This document shows positions 1 to 10,195 of a stretch of DNA of 64,000 nt, one piece after another. Every line of letters starts with the position of its first letter. Within the stretch, counting starts at the first letter, position 1. Under the pieces are notes generated by a model. It was not told the DNA's origin. It saw only the letters and a list, made by a program, of their open reading frames with translations, and ran no database searches. The DNA comes from Isoetes taiwanensis (Eukaryota; Streptophyta; Lycopodiopsida; Isoetales; Isoetaceae), in assembly GCA_021234155.1 (NCBI GenBank), contig JAJEKV010000024.1:13676913-13740912 (forward strand), given 5' to 3'. Both the position numbers and the translations under genes were made by a program.

Positions 1-3000
1 CCTACCCTCTACCGTATTTTTACATCCAGTCCGCAAATGTTACATCCAGTCAGTATTTAGGGTTCTTCCTGGCGCCATTTGAGTGTCTTATTTGCAATAC
101 ATGCGCATTCTTTCTATAAACATAGAACTATCAGACATCCATGGCTAGCATTTGAGTGTCTTATTTGCAATACATGCACATTCTTTCTAACGTGATGAAC
201 GGCACATGAATGTAGTTCAAATAAAGAATATCCAAAAGTTGTACAACATTACATATCACAAAAAAGTGGGCAGAACAAAGCGTGCACCCACTTTATTATT
301 CATATGAGTTAAGTATTCAAGCTATAAGCTCCTTATCAAACTTAGCAAAACAAGAGTTCAGCCACTTGATCCTTCATATGAGTTGAATCTTCAGGCTATA
401 AGCACTGTGGCATGCTGTTGCAACGATACATTAGTTCTGCCCTATAGGTGAAAGGCTAAAATACTTAAATATACATTGAAGTTCTCATTCAAACTTGTCA
501 CAGTTTGGTTGGGACAAAATCAACAAATGAATCTGTTAAAACAAGGATCAATGAAAACAATTCATTTATAAAATCTACTTGCTCGTGCAGAATAATAATG
601 TCTGCATAAATTAGGCAGACAAAATATCACCTTCCAGCATCTCTCCAAGTAAATTGAAGCCATCTTTAACTCCCCGGCAGCTCTGAGTTCATCATCTAGT
701 TACAGCCATATCTTGAACTGGAAAATAAAAGACAATAGCTGAAGTATGGTGTAGATTAAAAATTGACTGAAGGATTCAAAATATCAATATACTAACTTCC
801 TGCTAGGATCTAATCTAGCAGCAAACTTACTCCAAACTCTAACACTCGCTAAAGCCTGAGAATGTGTCTATCCTGGCGTAACCCAGGCCCAAGCCATTAA
901 TCCTAGCTAAAGAAGAACACGTATACTGACATAATTAATTGAGCAACAACTAACAAATGTAGATAACATGTCACATAGTTCTCAAAAACCAAGGCATACC
1001 TAATGAGGACCAAATATTTGATCCCAAATCAAGTCTACCTTTAGTAGTGAAGAGCTAAGACTTGTGTATGAGCAAAATATTTTTTCAAGGCCATAAAACC
1101 TAGCATAAAAGGAATACTACAATAACTTTCAATAACAAAGGAAAGCCTAGCGGGGATCACGTTTATGATTCCAAACCAAGCAAAACATTTGCCATAAAAT
1201 CAAATACAAACATCTAGTGAAAATACTCCTGAATAAGGTAATAATAATGTAATTTGACAGAATAGAATAATGTTAAACATGACAAGCAAGCCATTTCCCT
1301 CATGCTTGCTAATCAAATGAGCCAAGTCAGAAAAACTGGATTATCTAACTTCAAGACAGAACCATTCTTGAAGGTAAAAAATTGTCAAAAGCATAGTTTT
1401 TTAAGTGAAGATATCACCACTTGTTTTAGAAAATAGCTCCATTTCCAAGTGTGAACAAACTCCGAACACAAAAAGACGGGTTCCACATGTTACCTGCAGC
1501 CAAATCAATTGCATGTTAGCCTGGTAAGGGTAATTACCTGGAGCCATGTTAGCCTGATAAGGGTAAAAGCAAAGCAGCTAGCAGGTAAGCAAAGAAGAAC
1601 CCAGTTTTTATCCTTTTCTTTTTATGCCAAGAGAGATTTTAGGATAAATCATAAACTGAGAATAATTTATAGCTTAGAGAGGCCTATCAAAGACCCTTAG
1701 GCATTCTCTAGAATAATGCATCCCGAGTACACAATTAAAAGCAATATATTATGTAAAGCTTATAAAAAACAAGTACACATATAAGAGAAACAGCATATGC
1801 AATTAAAGTTATTGCGGTGCGCAACTAGCAACTAGGAGACACCTTCTCATGTAATATTTTGCTAGAAGGACGAAAGGAGCACCAGCCAATGTACAAACTA
1901 TGTAGTAGCCTTGATGCAGCAAGTCTGGATTAAAAGGCACTAGATGCTAGGAGCTGCCGGATTTGTGTGATAGAGGATTTTGTATGGATATACATTTCAA
2001 GGCCAGTGCCGACACAAGAGATTCGGTGATTCGGTGTGTCCGTAAGTCAGGAAAGCATGCAGCAGAGATAACAGGATCTGAAGATAGCTTACTGCAGCAT
2101 AAGAATGGGAGGACAAGCTAGCAAGGTCCTCGCAGCCACAAATCGAGCTATTCTCTATTCTCTAATCGAGGAAGGGGGTTTCGGCAGGTTATTTCGGCCT
2201 CTTTGCCTGCATACAGTTAATTAAGGCAAAATATGATAAAGCCAGTCATGCGCTATGTGCCAGTTAGAAATCCTGATTCAATTCAGTGAAACTCAGAATA
2301 AAGTAAGATAATGGGGCAGGCGAAGGCGATGGCGCTGGCAGCAGGCTATAGCTATAAATAAACGGCAGCATGGGAATCCAAAATCCACCAGATGGAAAAA
2401 GGATATGGCATCCGAAATCCAAAATCCACCAGATGGAAAAAGGATATGGCATCGGAAATCCAAAATCCAAAAAATGATGGAAAAAGGATCTGATGATAAT
2501 AATAATAATAATTTTGGGCATTAGTGGGCCCATTACTATTAAGGTTTTTCCCCGAAAACCCTTCGGGGCGGGGTTTTTTAATCCTGATAGTAATCGGCGT
2601 CACTAATGTAGTCCAGGTCAGCGCGACCCTGTTCCCGCTGGGCACCACTTTGGGCACCAAGACTATGCAGAATAACTGTAAAAAAGGAAAGGAACTAAGA
2701 GTCGGGACAGTGAGGGACCTCCGACCGACCACCAGGATAGAGCGGGTACAACCCACCGGCTGGTGTTCTATTTCCACATTCGAGTTCTGGTGCACCAAAA
2801 AACTAAGGATTCATAATCTGACCCACTATTAAAGGTGGGACAGTGGAATCCACAATGTGTACAGCTCAAAGTTGTTGATAGCGAAGCATCACTGCACGGC
2901 CATGAAGCCGAAGTAAAGCGGGATGCTGGTAATAATAGAAAAAAGTCAGCCTTCAGAAAAGGCTACATCATAACAGCGTGATGTGCTAGTAGCGCCCTTT

Positions 3001-3990
3001 CAGGGAGCTCGCCCATGCTACACAAGTCCAGGGGCCTTATGGCACAATGGACATAAATGTATTCTATTCTATTCTAATCTATTGTATCCAACCTGTCATA
3101 CCAGCGGACTAGGACCAAAATAGGTCATACACAGGCCATTACAATCTGCTGATACATTAGTATGTTAGAATGAAAATACTCTAACTATATCAACTATAGA
3201 GCAGACTTGTATCAGACATTGCAGTACAAAAATAGGCTTTGAATTTAGCAAAGATTCAACAAGTCTGGATCACACAATGCAAGTCGAACAAACCTATGAG
3301 ATATTTTAAACAAACAGTGTGATCAAACCAGGTTTAAGCACTGAGGCGGCCGTAATGTAGCTTGTTCAAACCCTATAAACATTAGGCAATATAAAATGAA
3401 AGAAAACCTCATTTCCAAAAGACTCCCAGCGAAGACTCCCAGCTTGCAGGATCGCCAATGATCATGTTAGAGCTTACAGGATTGTTGTATCCTGGCTCAT
3501 TGTCTCCACATCAAGCTGTGTTAGCTCTGAAAGAAACAACTCGCAGGAAGCACCTTCAAATCACCACATCACCTAGGAGATTTATGCCAATATTATTCTG
3601 AAGCTGATCTCAAAAACCCGAAGACATTCCCCTGCATTTTATTTTTAGACAGGGAAGGACTTCCGGCTCTCTTAGGCGCCATTGTGAACAGAAGCTCATC
3701 CGTCCATAACCGAACTCTGTAACAGAGTTTTATTTTATGAGGCAAGGGAAAATGACAAATAAGCTAAAAGATTACCTCCGAAACACCAAATCCCTTAACC
3801 TGGCAGCAAGCTTCAGATTCCCAGACCTCAAAACGTATTCTAACGCCTTACCTGATCGAAGAAAACCCTCCCAGAACCGTGAAAATGCATACAGTCCAGG
3901 CGCCAAAACGTATGACACACCGCATGTATACGTACCTTTTTTTTTTCGAAAAAACCCCTCTCCCGTCCACACACATGTATTTTACGGAAT
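1..3990. other. AT-rich intergenic DNA without recognisable gene
   Basis: I see no coding region with a recognisable domain on either strand. The open frames near 2264-2832 overlap a tandem repeat and a trinucleotide run and have no family features. There is a small imperfect hairpin around 2531-2600, with CCCCGAA/TTCGGGG arms in its centre, and a TATTC-type microsatellite near 3060-3080. Confidence 0.6.
2371..2512. repeat. Minisatellite of about 42 bp plus AAT microsatellite
   Basis: A unit of about 42 bp, starting around GGAATCCAAAATCCACCAGA, is present about two and a half times. It is followed directly by a run of ATA/AAT triplets at about 2492-2512. The repeat explains the artificial open frames seen here in several phases. 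Confidence 0.8.
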
Positions 3991-3996
3991 ACATAC

Positions 3997-4213
3997 GTGA
4001 ACCCCCCGGGGATGCAGCAAAGGCCCGATGCTCTTTCATTAAATCAGTCTGAGCAATATCAAACGATGGCTGCTGCTGCACTCCAAGAGTTCAGGAATAC
4101 AGAATCATTGAAGCAGTCTTTACCCCAACAATCACCTACAGGACTTCAATTACAACAAATGCAGTACAGAACACAAGTCCCTCAGCAGTCTATGTGTTCC
4201 ATGCAGCAGCAAG
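3997..4213 (+). pseudogene. Fragment resembling the Q-rich middle region of an auxin response factor
   Basis: The plus-strand frame is glutamine and methionine rich and contains AAAALQEFRNTESLKQ, which resembles the glutamine-rich middle region of plant ARF activators. There is no B3 DNA-binding domain before it and no PB1 domain after it, so at most an exon piece is present. It runs straight into a hexosaminidase-like fragment in another context, which shows that it is not part of a normal ARF gene. The ARF assignment rests on recalled similarity of a low-complexity region; another Q-rich transcription factor is possible. Confidence 0.45.
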
Positions 4214-4218
4214 AATAC

Positions 4219-4319
4219 TGCATACTGGCGCTTCACGTATTATCCTGCAGATGTGAAGAAGATTATCAGCTATGCACGATCTGTTGGAGTTAGGGTAATG
4301 CCAGAAATCGATGCTCCAG
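4219..4319 (+). pseudogene. Exon fragment of a GH20 beta-hexosaminidase
   Basis: The plus frame reads ADVKKIISYARSVGVRV followed by MPEIDAPG. This is the conserved GH20 block in which the enzyme's (beta/alpha)8 barrel presents the PE(F/I)D(A/T)PGH segment. The exon stops exactly at GCTCCAG followed by GTATAT, a plausible splice donor, so the fragment seems to derive from genomic DNA with its intron boundary. The rest of the enzyme, including the DE catalytic pair, is absent. Immediately downstream, on the other strand, begins a receptor-kinase fragment. Confidence 0.7.
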
Positions 4320-4323
4320 GTAT

Positions 4324-4802
4324 ATTCATTTGAAGTCTAGGGTCTGATATAATAGTCTTAGGTTGTATAAAATTTTGCAGCACATTTAGCTTCTTGGGGA
4401 TCAGCATATCCAGAGATTGTGACTTGCCAGAATGAATTTTGGATGCTAGAACCCCGAAACTGTACAGATCTGAAGCAGCTGTTGCTTTGAATGATTTAAG
4501 CAACTCCGCTGCTAAATAACCTGGTGTCCCTACCAGGCTGCTTACACCAGGCTGCTTTGTTGTTTAGATTCATCTAGTTGAGCGATTCTAGCAAGCCCAA
4601 AATCTCCTAATTTGGTGTTGAAATTTACATCTAGCATAATGGTGCTTGCTTTTATGTCCCTATGTATGATTTTCAGCTCTGTTCCTTCATGAAAGTAAAG
4701 TATGGCAGATGCTAATCCTTTCAGAATATTGTATCTAGTATGCCATGGCAGATTTATTTCTTCTTTGAATAAATGATCATCTAGGCTCCATTGTGGTAAC
4801 AC
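4324..4802 (-). pseudogene. Kinase-domain fragment of an L-type lectin receptor-like kinase
   Basis: On the minus strand the frame contains SLDDHLF, then LASAILYFHEG, IIHRDIKASTIMLD and KLGDFGLAR. These are subdomains V to VII of a plant receptor kinase with catalytic HRD and DFG motifs, and the HEG spacing and wording are typical of legume-lectin (LecRK) kinases. A second frame continues with the APE-side region (AAELLKSFKATAASDLYSFGVLA). The two are separated by a 14-base local duplication (GCAGCCTGGTGTAA, GCAGCCTGGTAGGG) that shifts the frame. The ATP-binding lobe, the membrane segment and the lectin domain are missing. It abuts the hexosaminidase fragment at about 4320. Confidence 0.78.
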
Positions 4803-5210
4803 CAGCCTTTGAGCTGAACCAGATTAAGATTAGGGTTATTAAGTCTGCCCATTATGTCTGCCTCTGCCATCATGTAATTTTTCACTCTGTTTGTATTTTT
4901 TTTATGATCCTTTTCACGGCTACAGGTTCAAAAAAAATTTGCAAGATGTTGATATCTTACAATGCTTACGATGGCAATTGCACAAACAACTAAGGAAGAT
5001 CAAGTTTGTCGCATGATCGTAACTACCAATGCCTACAGTTTCTATTCAGTCAAGACAAATTGAGTGCGTTGTTGCAACAATGCTATTTTAGAATGATTTC
5101 AAGACAATTTGAGCGCATTGTTACAATGTTGTCATTTTGGAGCCTATAAATTATGCAATTTAAATATATAGTTTGCAATAACACATCAATCATTTTGTAC
5201 TTTTATTTTA
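4803..5210. other. Spacer between gene-fragment cluster and Harbinger element
   Basis: No gene recognised. It contains the phrase CAATTTGAG(T/C)GC(A/G)TTGTT twice, near 5055 and 5105, a short local duplication. It ends with the TTA copied by insertion of the Harbinger element. Confidence 0.5.
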
Positions 5211-5239
5211 GGGTGGAATCACACTTGTGCCCGCCCGTC
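5211..5239 (+). repeat. Left terminal inverted repeat of the Harbinger element
   Basis: Twenty-nine bases identical to the reverse complement of 10164-10192. It is preceded by TTA, the target-site duplication. Confidence 0.95.
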
Positions 5240-5357
5240 TCCTAAATTTTCCTTCGGTGGGCAGGGTGTCATAGTGGCAAAGGCACCGATATCACACTAT
5301 TGCCTGCCCTTTGAGAGCCACGTAGGAATCCAACTGGACATACAAGCCCGCCAAAAG

Positions 5358-5566
5358 CAACGAGGAGAACGCTCAGGTCCGGCAACGAGGAGAACGCTCA
5401 GGTCCGGCAAGGTCTACTCCTTCTCCAAATTCCTGTAACTCTACTCCTTTTCCAAATTCCTGTAACTCTACTTCTTGTCCAAATCCTTGCATGCTCTGAT
5501 TGTTAATCTTTTCAAATCCTTGCATGCTCTGATTGTCCAAATCCTTGCATGCTCTGATTGTCTTGA
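5358..5566. repeat. Subterminal tandem repeats upstream of the transposase
   Basis: Three short tandem families follow one another: AACGAGGAGAACGCTCAGGT (twice), a 27-bp unit with CCAAATTCCTGTAACTCTAC (about two and a half copies), and TTGCATGCTCTGATTGT (three copies). They lie between the left TIR and the transposase ATG. Subterminal repeats are common transposase or accessory-protein binding sites in DNA transposons, so that role is plausible but only inferred. Confidence 0.8.
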
Positions 5567-5583
5567 TATCAAATTTCTGCAGA

Positions 5584-7110
5584 ATGGACAATGTTTCACA
5601 GCCAGTAGAAGAGCAATGCACACATTCAATATCACAAATAGAAGAGGAGATTTCAGAAAGAGATGCATTAACTCAAGTTCAGAAAAGGCAACTCCTGCAA
5701 ATGCTACTGCTGATGATGATTCAGTTGTTAAGGGTGTTTGTAGAGGGTCAGATTCAGCTCATTTCCACGTTGATTGCATGGAACAGGTTAGTCATGGTAA
5801 TACTTATTGAATATAGATCCCAGATTATACGGAGAAACACAAAAAGGAGACTATGGGCATACAAAAGAGGGCCAGGATTAGATTCACTGTTACAGAATAC
5901 ATACCATGAGAATGAATTCAAGAAAAGATTACGCATTTCTAGAGCCACTTTTGATTACTTATGCAGGACTTTAGGCCCAATCTTGCAGAAAAAAGATACT
6001 TGCTTTAGGATGGCTATTCCAGTGGAAAGAAAGGTGATGTTGGCTTTGTCTAGACTTGCCACAGGGGACACATTGACTGGCATTGCAGATTCATACAGAG
6101 TAGGCTATGCTACTGCTCAACAAGCTGTAATGGACTTCGTGAATGCGGTGAATTATAAGCTCAAAAGTCTTTACGTCAAATGGCCTTCACCTGCACGGAT
6201 GAAAATTCTATCAAAAGAGTTTGAGGAAATTCATGGAATTCCATATGTCATTGGAGCTATAGATGGCTCGCATATTCCAATCATTGCTCCCAAGTCTTCT
6301 CCTCAAGAGTATTATAACAGGAAAGGCTTCCATTCTATTCTTTTGCAGTTGATAGTCTCTCGTGAATGTATCGTTTGGGACTTTGATGTTGGCTGGCCAG
6401 GTAGTATTCACGATTGGACTCTATTTCAAAGATCTGCAGGAGGCCAACGCGTTATTAAAGACTTCATCAATCCTTACTGTCTTGTTGGGGATGCAGCCTA
6501 TCCGTCGCGTGATTACATGCTTAGTCCTTTTAAAGGACACAAAGATGGCCTGAGTCGAGATCAATATTATTGGAACTATGTGCAATCGTGCACAAGGATG
6601 CCAGTCGAACAAACTTTTGGAAGATTGAAGGCTAGATTTAGGATATTGTTGAAGAGAAATGACATGGATCTACAAAATGTGGTAAAGGTTGTATCAGCCT
6701 GTTTAGTCATGCATAATCTTTGCATTGTACATAAAGATGGTTTTGAAGACTCTTGGGTTACAGAGGCCAAGATTGAGTTGGAAAATTCCATTGCACATGA
6801 GGAAGCCTTGAAAGCACGTAGGAAACGCCATAAAGTTGATAGTAGTCAAGGAAGTAAAAGCGAGGTAACTGAGATGCAAAACTCTTGCATGTATGGAATT
6901 TACAAAGTGCAGGGAGCAACATTATCAGCAGATGAAGCTTATTCAAGAAATTTAGATGATGGGCATGTGCTACTACAATTAGAAATACCCCCTGATGCTA
7001 CCAGACGGAATGCACTTGCTAATATTCTCTTTCAAAATAAAAGTCATGAGCTGGTTAGCAAGCGTTTTGGAGCTGCAATTCAAGAAGAAGACTCCGGAAG
7101 CGAGTCTTAG
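5584..7110 (+). CDS. PIF/Harbinger DDE transposase (HARBI1-like), intact
   Basis: Single uninterrupted frame of 508 codons from the ATG at 5584. The open frame extends 51 bases upstream, but only from a TTG inside tandem repeats, so I start at MDNVSQP. The DDE_4-type nuclease core is complete: first Asp in GAIDGSHIPI (D227), second in LVGDAAYPSRDY (D303), Glu in RMPVEQTFGRLKARF (E342), plus the family signature DVGWPGSIHDWTLF. An N-terminal segment (ISRATFDYLCRTLGP) and a helix-turn-helix-like LTGIADSYRVGYATAQQAV match the usual DNA-contacting half. The C-terminus is charged (KARRKRHK). The protein would bind the TIRs and cut at TTA/TAA targets in the nucleus. The lack of stops or frameshifts in 1.5 kb suggests recent activity or selection. 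Confidence 0.93.
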   Translation: MDNVSQPVEEQCTHSISQIEEEISERDALTQVQKRQLLQMLLLMMIQLLRVFVEGQIQLISTLIAWNRLVMVILIEYRSQIIRRNTKRRLWAYKRGPGLDSLLQNTYHENEFKKRLRISRATFDYLCRTLGPILQKKDTCFRMAIPVERKVMLALSRLATGDTLTGIADSYRVGYATAQQAVMDFVNAVNYKLKSLYVKWPSPARMKILSKEFEEIHGIPYVIGAIDGSHIPIIAPKSSPQEYYNRKGFHSILLQLIVSRECIVWDFDVGWPGSIHDWTLFQRSAGGQRVIKDFINPYCLVGDAAYPSRDYMLSPFKGHKDGLSRDQYYWNYVQSCTRMPVEQTFGRLKARFRILLKRNDMDLQNVVKVVSACLVMHNLCIVHKDGFEDSWVTEAKIELENSIAHEEALKARRKRHKVDSSQGSKSEVTEMQNSCMYGIYKVQGATLSADEAYSRNLDDGHVLLQLEIPPDATRRNALANILFQNKSHELVSKRFGAAIQEEDSGSES

Positions 7111-8139
7111 TTTTCTCTGACTGATCTGGTTTAAGGTTAAGCGTCTTATGGACCTGAAGGATAGAAAGACAAATAATACGTTTGTTTTCGTTTCATTGGA
7201 AACTTTCAATTTCTGAAGCCAATAGGCTCAATAAGTAAAGGAAATATGGCACATGAAATGTACTAAGCTGCGGGCTATATGGGTCACATAAGGCTCAATG
7301 CATTGTCTTCAAGGACTTGCAACTTCTTTATGTACTGCTTCAATTGTTTTTCACAAATGTATTTCTTCTTACGTATCTTTGCAATGTAATCTTTCATGTT
7401 ATGAAATAAAGAAACTGGCCTTCTGCCATTTGTGTTATTGATTCTGTTATTAAGTAAATACAATGATGGGAATGCGTGTTTTGTGATGATAATATGTTAT
7501 CTGTTCCCTATAACAGGAATGGATATTGTATATGATGGGCAATAGTACATCTCATCCTATTTTGTTTGAGTACATCTTGTTTGTCATATCCAAGTACTGT
7601 AGTAAATTAGTTCTGCGACAAATATGCTTACTCTGCTAGACGTGAACATACTATAAAAAGATGTCTTAAGGGTTGGGAGGTTTCTGTTGGTTCACATACT
7701 ACTTGGTTTTTGTTGAGAGTATTTCAGGACCTAATCATTATTGTTCACGGGTTTTGCAGGGGATGAATACTGCAGGTAGAGTACTGTTACTTAATAACAT
7801 GAACTCAGCCATCCTTGTTCTGCAGATGGCATGCCCCTTCTTACATTCCAATCTTGTATATGTTGCTGACATGCATTTACACTACACTTGAGCGTGCAAT
7901 ACTTGTTGTGCATGATGAGCTATGTTATCGTGTCATTGTAACAAGCAAGTATAGCTAGCCGTGTCTGTATAATGGATATGAAATCAAACAAGGCCACTGT
8001 TTTATTGAAACATTGGAGTTGAAGCAATCTAACATGTACTTTTGATTGTCTTTAGTGGTAATTGACACGCTTATTATGTTTCAGATGGTGGAAACAATGG
8101 TAAGATTATGTTGAAGACGATTGCAATTCAAATAATCCT

Positions 8140-8589
8140 GAACCTTTGGCAGCATATTGTTTAAAGTTCTGTGAGGAGTCAATTTCAAGGCGACCACCAA
8201 CAATTGACAACTCAGAATTGGTGGTTGACCCATACATAGAGGATGTTGAAGCTCAGTTGCAGAGTACTTTAGTAGAATCTCAAGACTACATCCTTGTACC
8301 TGAGAAAGTTTGGAAGGCTTTGCATAAATGGTGAGAAAGACACTACCTGTTTGAAGGATGAAGTGAAATATGTTAGTGATAGGACTGTCATGTATATAAG
8401 GAAAAGATTTATTAATCAAACGAAGCACCATGATCTGGCAGGTACGGAGGAGGCCCTATTTTGCCTAGGAAAGTGATTGCAATGGGAGCAGAGCAACAAA
8501 TCGATTTGCAAGTTGAAGTATATCCCTTCCAGCTTCGGCTTGTTGCAAATTCAGAAGGCAATCAGACAATTCTTAACATTAGCAAAAAG
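8140..8589 (+). pseudogene. Captured exons of a plant ubiquitin-specific protease (UBP, DUSP-domain region)
   Basis: Two exons are readable. The first (to 8330) contains SQDYILVPEKVWKALHKW. After an intron 8331-8441 (GTGAGA to GGCAG) the second (8442-8589) reads YGGGPILPRKVIAMG and VEVYPFQLRLVANSEG, ending ILNISKK before GTGAGC. Joining the exons restores the codon for W and the conserved W-YGGGP block of the N-terminal DUSP/ubiquitin-like region of plant UBP5/8-10-type deubiquitinases. The catalytic Cys and His boxes are absent. Because it lies inside the Harbinger TIRs with its intron, it was probably taken up as genomic DNA. Function is unlikely beyond chimeric transcripts or siRNA. Confidence 0.75.
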
Positions 8590-8989
8590 GTGAGCACTTA
8601 GTGCAAAGGGGTTGGGTATGCTAGCTGCTGCATATTAATACAACCGGGCTTTTTCATGGTCAAATTGAAATAGAAAAAATAATACCATGTCAATATTGCT
8701 GGCTTTTTAAATGGTTTATTGTAATCACTAGGCTATGTCCTTGACAACCATTTTCCTTGATTTAAATTACTGTACAACCAGTCTATTAAAAACCATTTTT
8801 TCACAATCTGTGAGCATCTCTCGAGATTGGAATGACCGCTACATACAAGCAGACAAGCAGACTTATATGATTTGACATTAGGGCTAAAGTGGAGTGATGT
8901 TGGTAATTTTCATGTGAAACTCATACAGGCAAGTTGTTGGTTGATACTTATATGTTTGCAGGTGACCTAATGAAATCTTTTTCCTGGCA

Positions 8990-9139
8990 GACGGTTGTGC
9001 GTACAGTATTGAGGGATGTAATTTTACCCTTCCTTAATATAAAGTTCAGGAAGGGATTTCCATTGCCAATGATACCAGCTGTTGATTTACAGAATTCATA
9101 TGTACAGTACGAAGATGAAATTTCTGTTAGTATGTTCTG
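8990..9139 (+). pseudogene. Captured exon of a BPI/LBP-type lipid-binding protein
   Basis: After a splice-acceptor-like CTGGCAG the plus frame reads TVVRTVLRDVILPFLN, then FRKGFPLPMIPAVDLQNSYV and QYEDEISVS. This matches the C-terminal end of plant lipid-binding serum glycoprotein (BPI/LBP) family proteins, where a helix with LP(I/L)(V/L)N is followed by GFPLP and an LQN(A/S) strand near the C-terminus. Only this terminal exon is present. It is a second, unrelated host-gene fragment in the same transposon, 400 bp downstream of the UBP fragment and on the same strand as the transposase. Confidence 0.65.
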
Positions 9140-10163
9140 ATCTTCAGTATACAGGCATTTTGCCAAATATATCTACTTCTGGTCTTGGGAAGGTAATCCT
9201 ATAACATGGAAGAATGATTGCCATAAATATTGCATACAAGCATAGAGAACAAGCGACTTTTATTGTCTTCTCCATTTCCTTTGATAAATAAACAATGCAG
9301 GGCCTAGAGAAGGCAAGGCTTATATCTGCAACACTTTATTGGTGACTTATGGGAGCACTTTATTGGTGATTTCTGTAGCTTCCTTAGTAACCAGATCTAC
9401 AAAATGAGACCATCTTTTTAGAGATCTGTACAATGAGTATGGTACACAAGGTTAAATTGTAAAATAACATTGCAGTGATTATTTGAAGCTAGAAAGTGAG
9501 CTGTGGAGCTCATTAAATTAGAAGCATGTAAAATTCAGATACCAAAGAATAGGAGCATGTAAAATTGCAAATGGTTCAAAGGAGTATCAACATTGCAGTC
9601 TAAATTTCTTAAATGCGGCTTGTCATAATGGGCTTAAGCACTACAAGTCCTGGTAAATTATTTGTTATAGGACAACCTGACACTGGGAGGGGCCAGGTTG
9701 ATGGTACAGTAGCTATTCTTTTACACTAAAAACCAAGGATCAGATACTGCCAAAACGAAATGAAGGATCAAATGTAGAGTATGAAGTCCAGACCTTCAGT
9801 AGCAGTCAATTTCATTTTCAACAATTGGCATATCCCTTCAAATTTCAGAGCAACCAGTACCGCATGGAGTCCTTGAGGTCCAGGGAAGCTTTCTGATGTG
9901 GGCAATCCTTCTGCTGGTGAATCGAATGCAGCAATGCTAGCCTCTGCTCTGCCGACGTGCAGTTCCCGCCACGAGCTCCAAGAAATCGATCTGCCAGGAT
10001 GGATCTTCGTGCTGAGCTGTGATGCGCCCAGGATCCTGGGCAGACCATATCCCCCGCCCAGGATTGGACCGCCTGCCCACGTTTAGGGCATGCATAGTGT
10101 GATAGTAGAGGTGCCCAAAACTACGAAAATTCGTTTTCCTATTGGTCTAAAAGTTTTTAGACG

Positions 10164-10192
10164 GACGGGCGGGCACAAGTGTGATTCCACCC
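10164..10192 (-). repeat. Right terminal inverted repeat of the Harbinger element
   Basis: Perfect reverse complement of 5211-5239, followed by TTA at 10193-10195 (target-site duplication). Confidence 0.95.
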
Positions 10193-10195
10193 TTA

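Larger units (their letters stand above)
5211..10192 (+). mobile_element. Complete PIF/Harbinger DNA transposon with captured host exons
   Basis: The element is bounded by perfect 29-bp terminal inverted repeats (5211-5239 and 10164-10192, starting GGGTGGAATCACACTTGTGC) and flanked by TTA at 5208-5210 and 10193-10195, the 3-bp duplication typical of PIF/Harbinger. Subterminal sequences are also partly inverted copies: a stretch with GGCACC and TATCACACTAT at about 5285-5305 recurs inverted near 10090-10120. It encodes an open DDE transposase on plus. Most PIF/Harbinger elements also encode a Myb/SANT-like accessory protein. I cannot find one here; the space holds exon fragments of two host genes. 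Total length is 4982 bp. Transposition competence is uncertain without the second protein, unless that is supplied in trans. Confidence 0.93.

Noticed and set aside
2264-2832. Overlapping open frames of 89-148 codons on both strands
   Set aside because: They run through a 42-bp minisatellite and AAT repeats and show no domain; the openness comes from the repeat.
5533-5583. Extension of the Harbinger transposase upstream of ATG 5584
   Set aside because: It starts at TTG and translates the subterminal tandem repeat; no ATG in frame.
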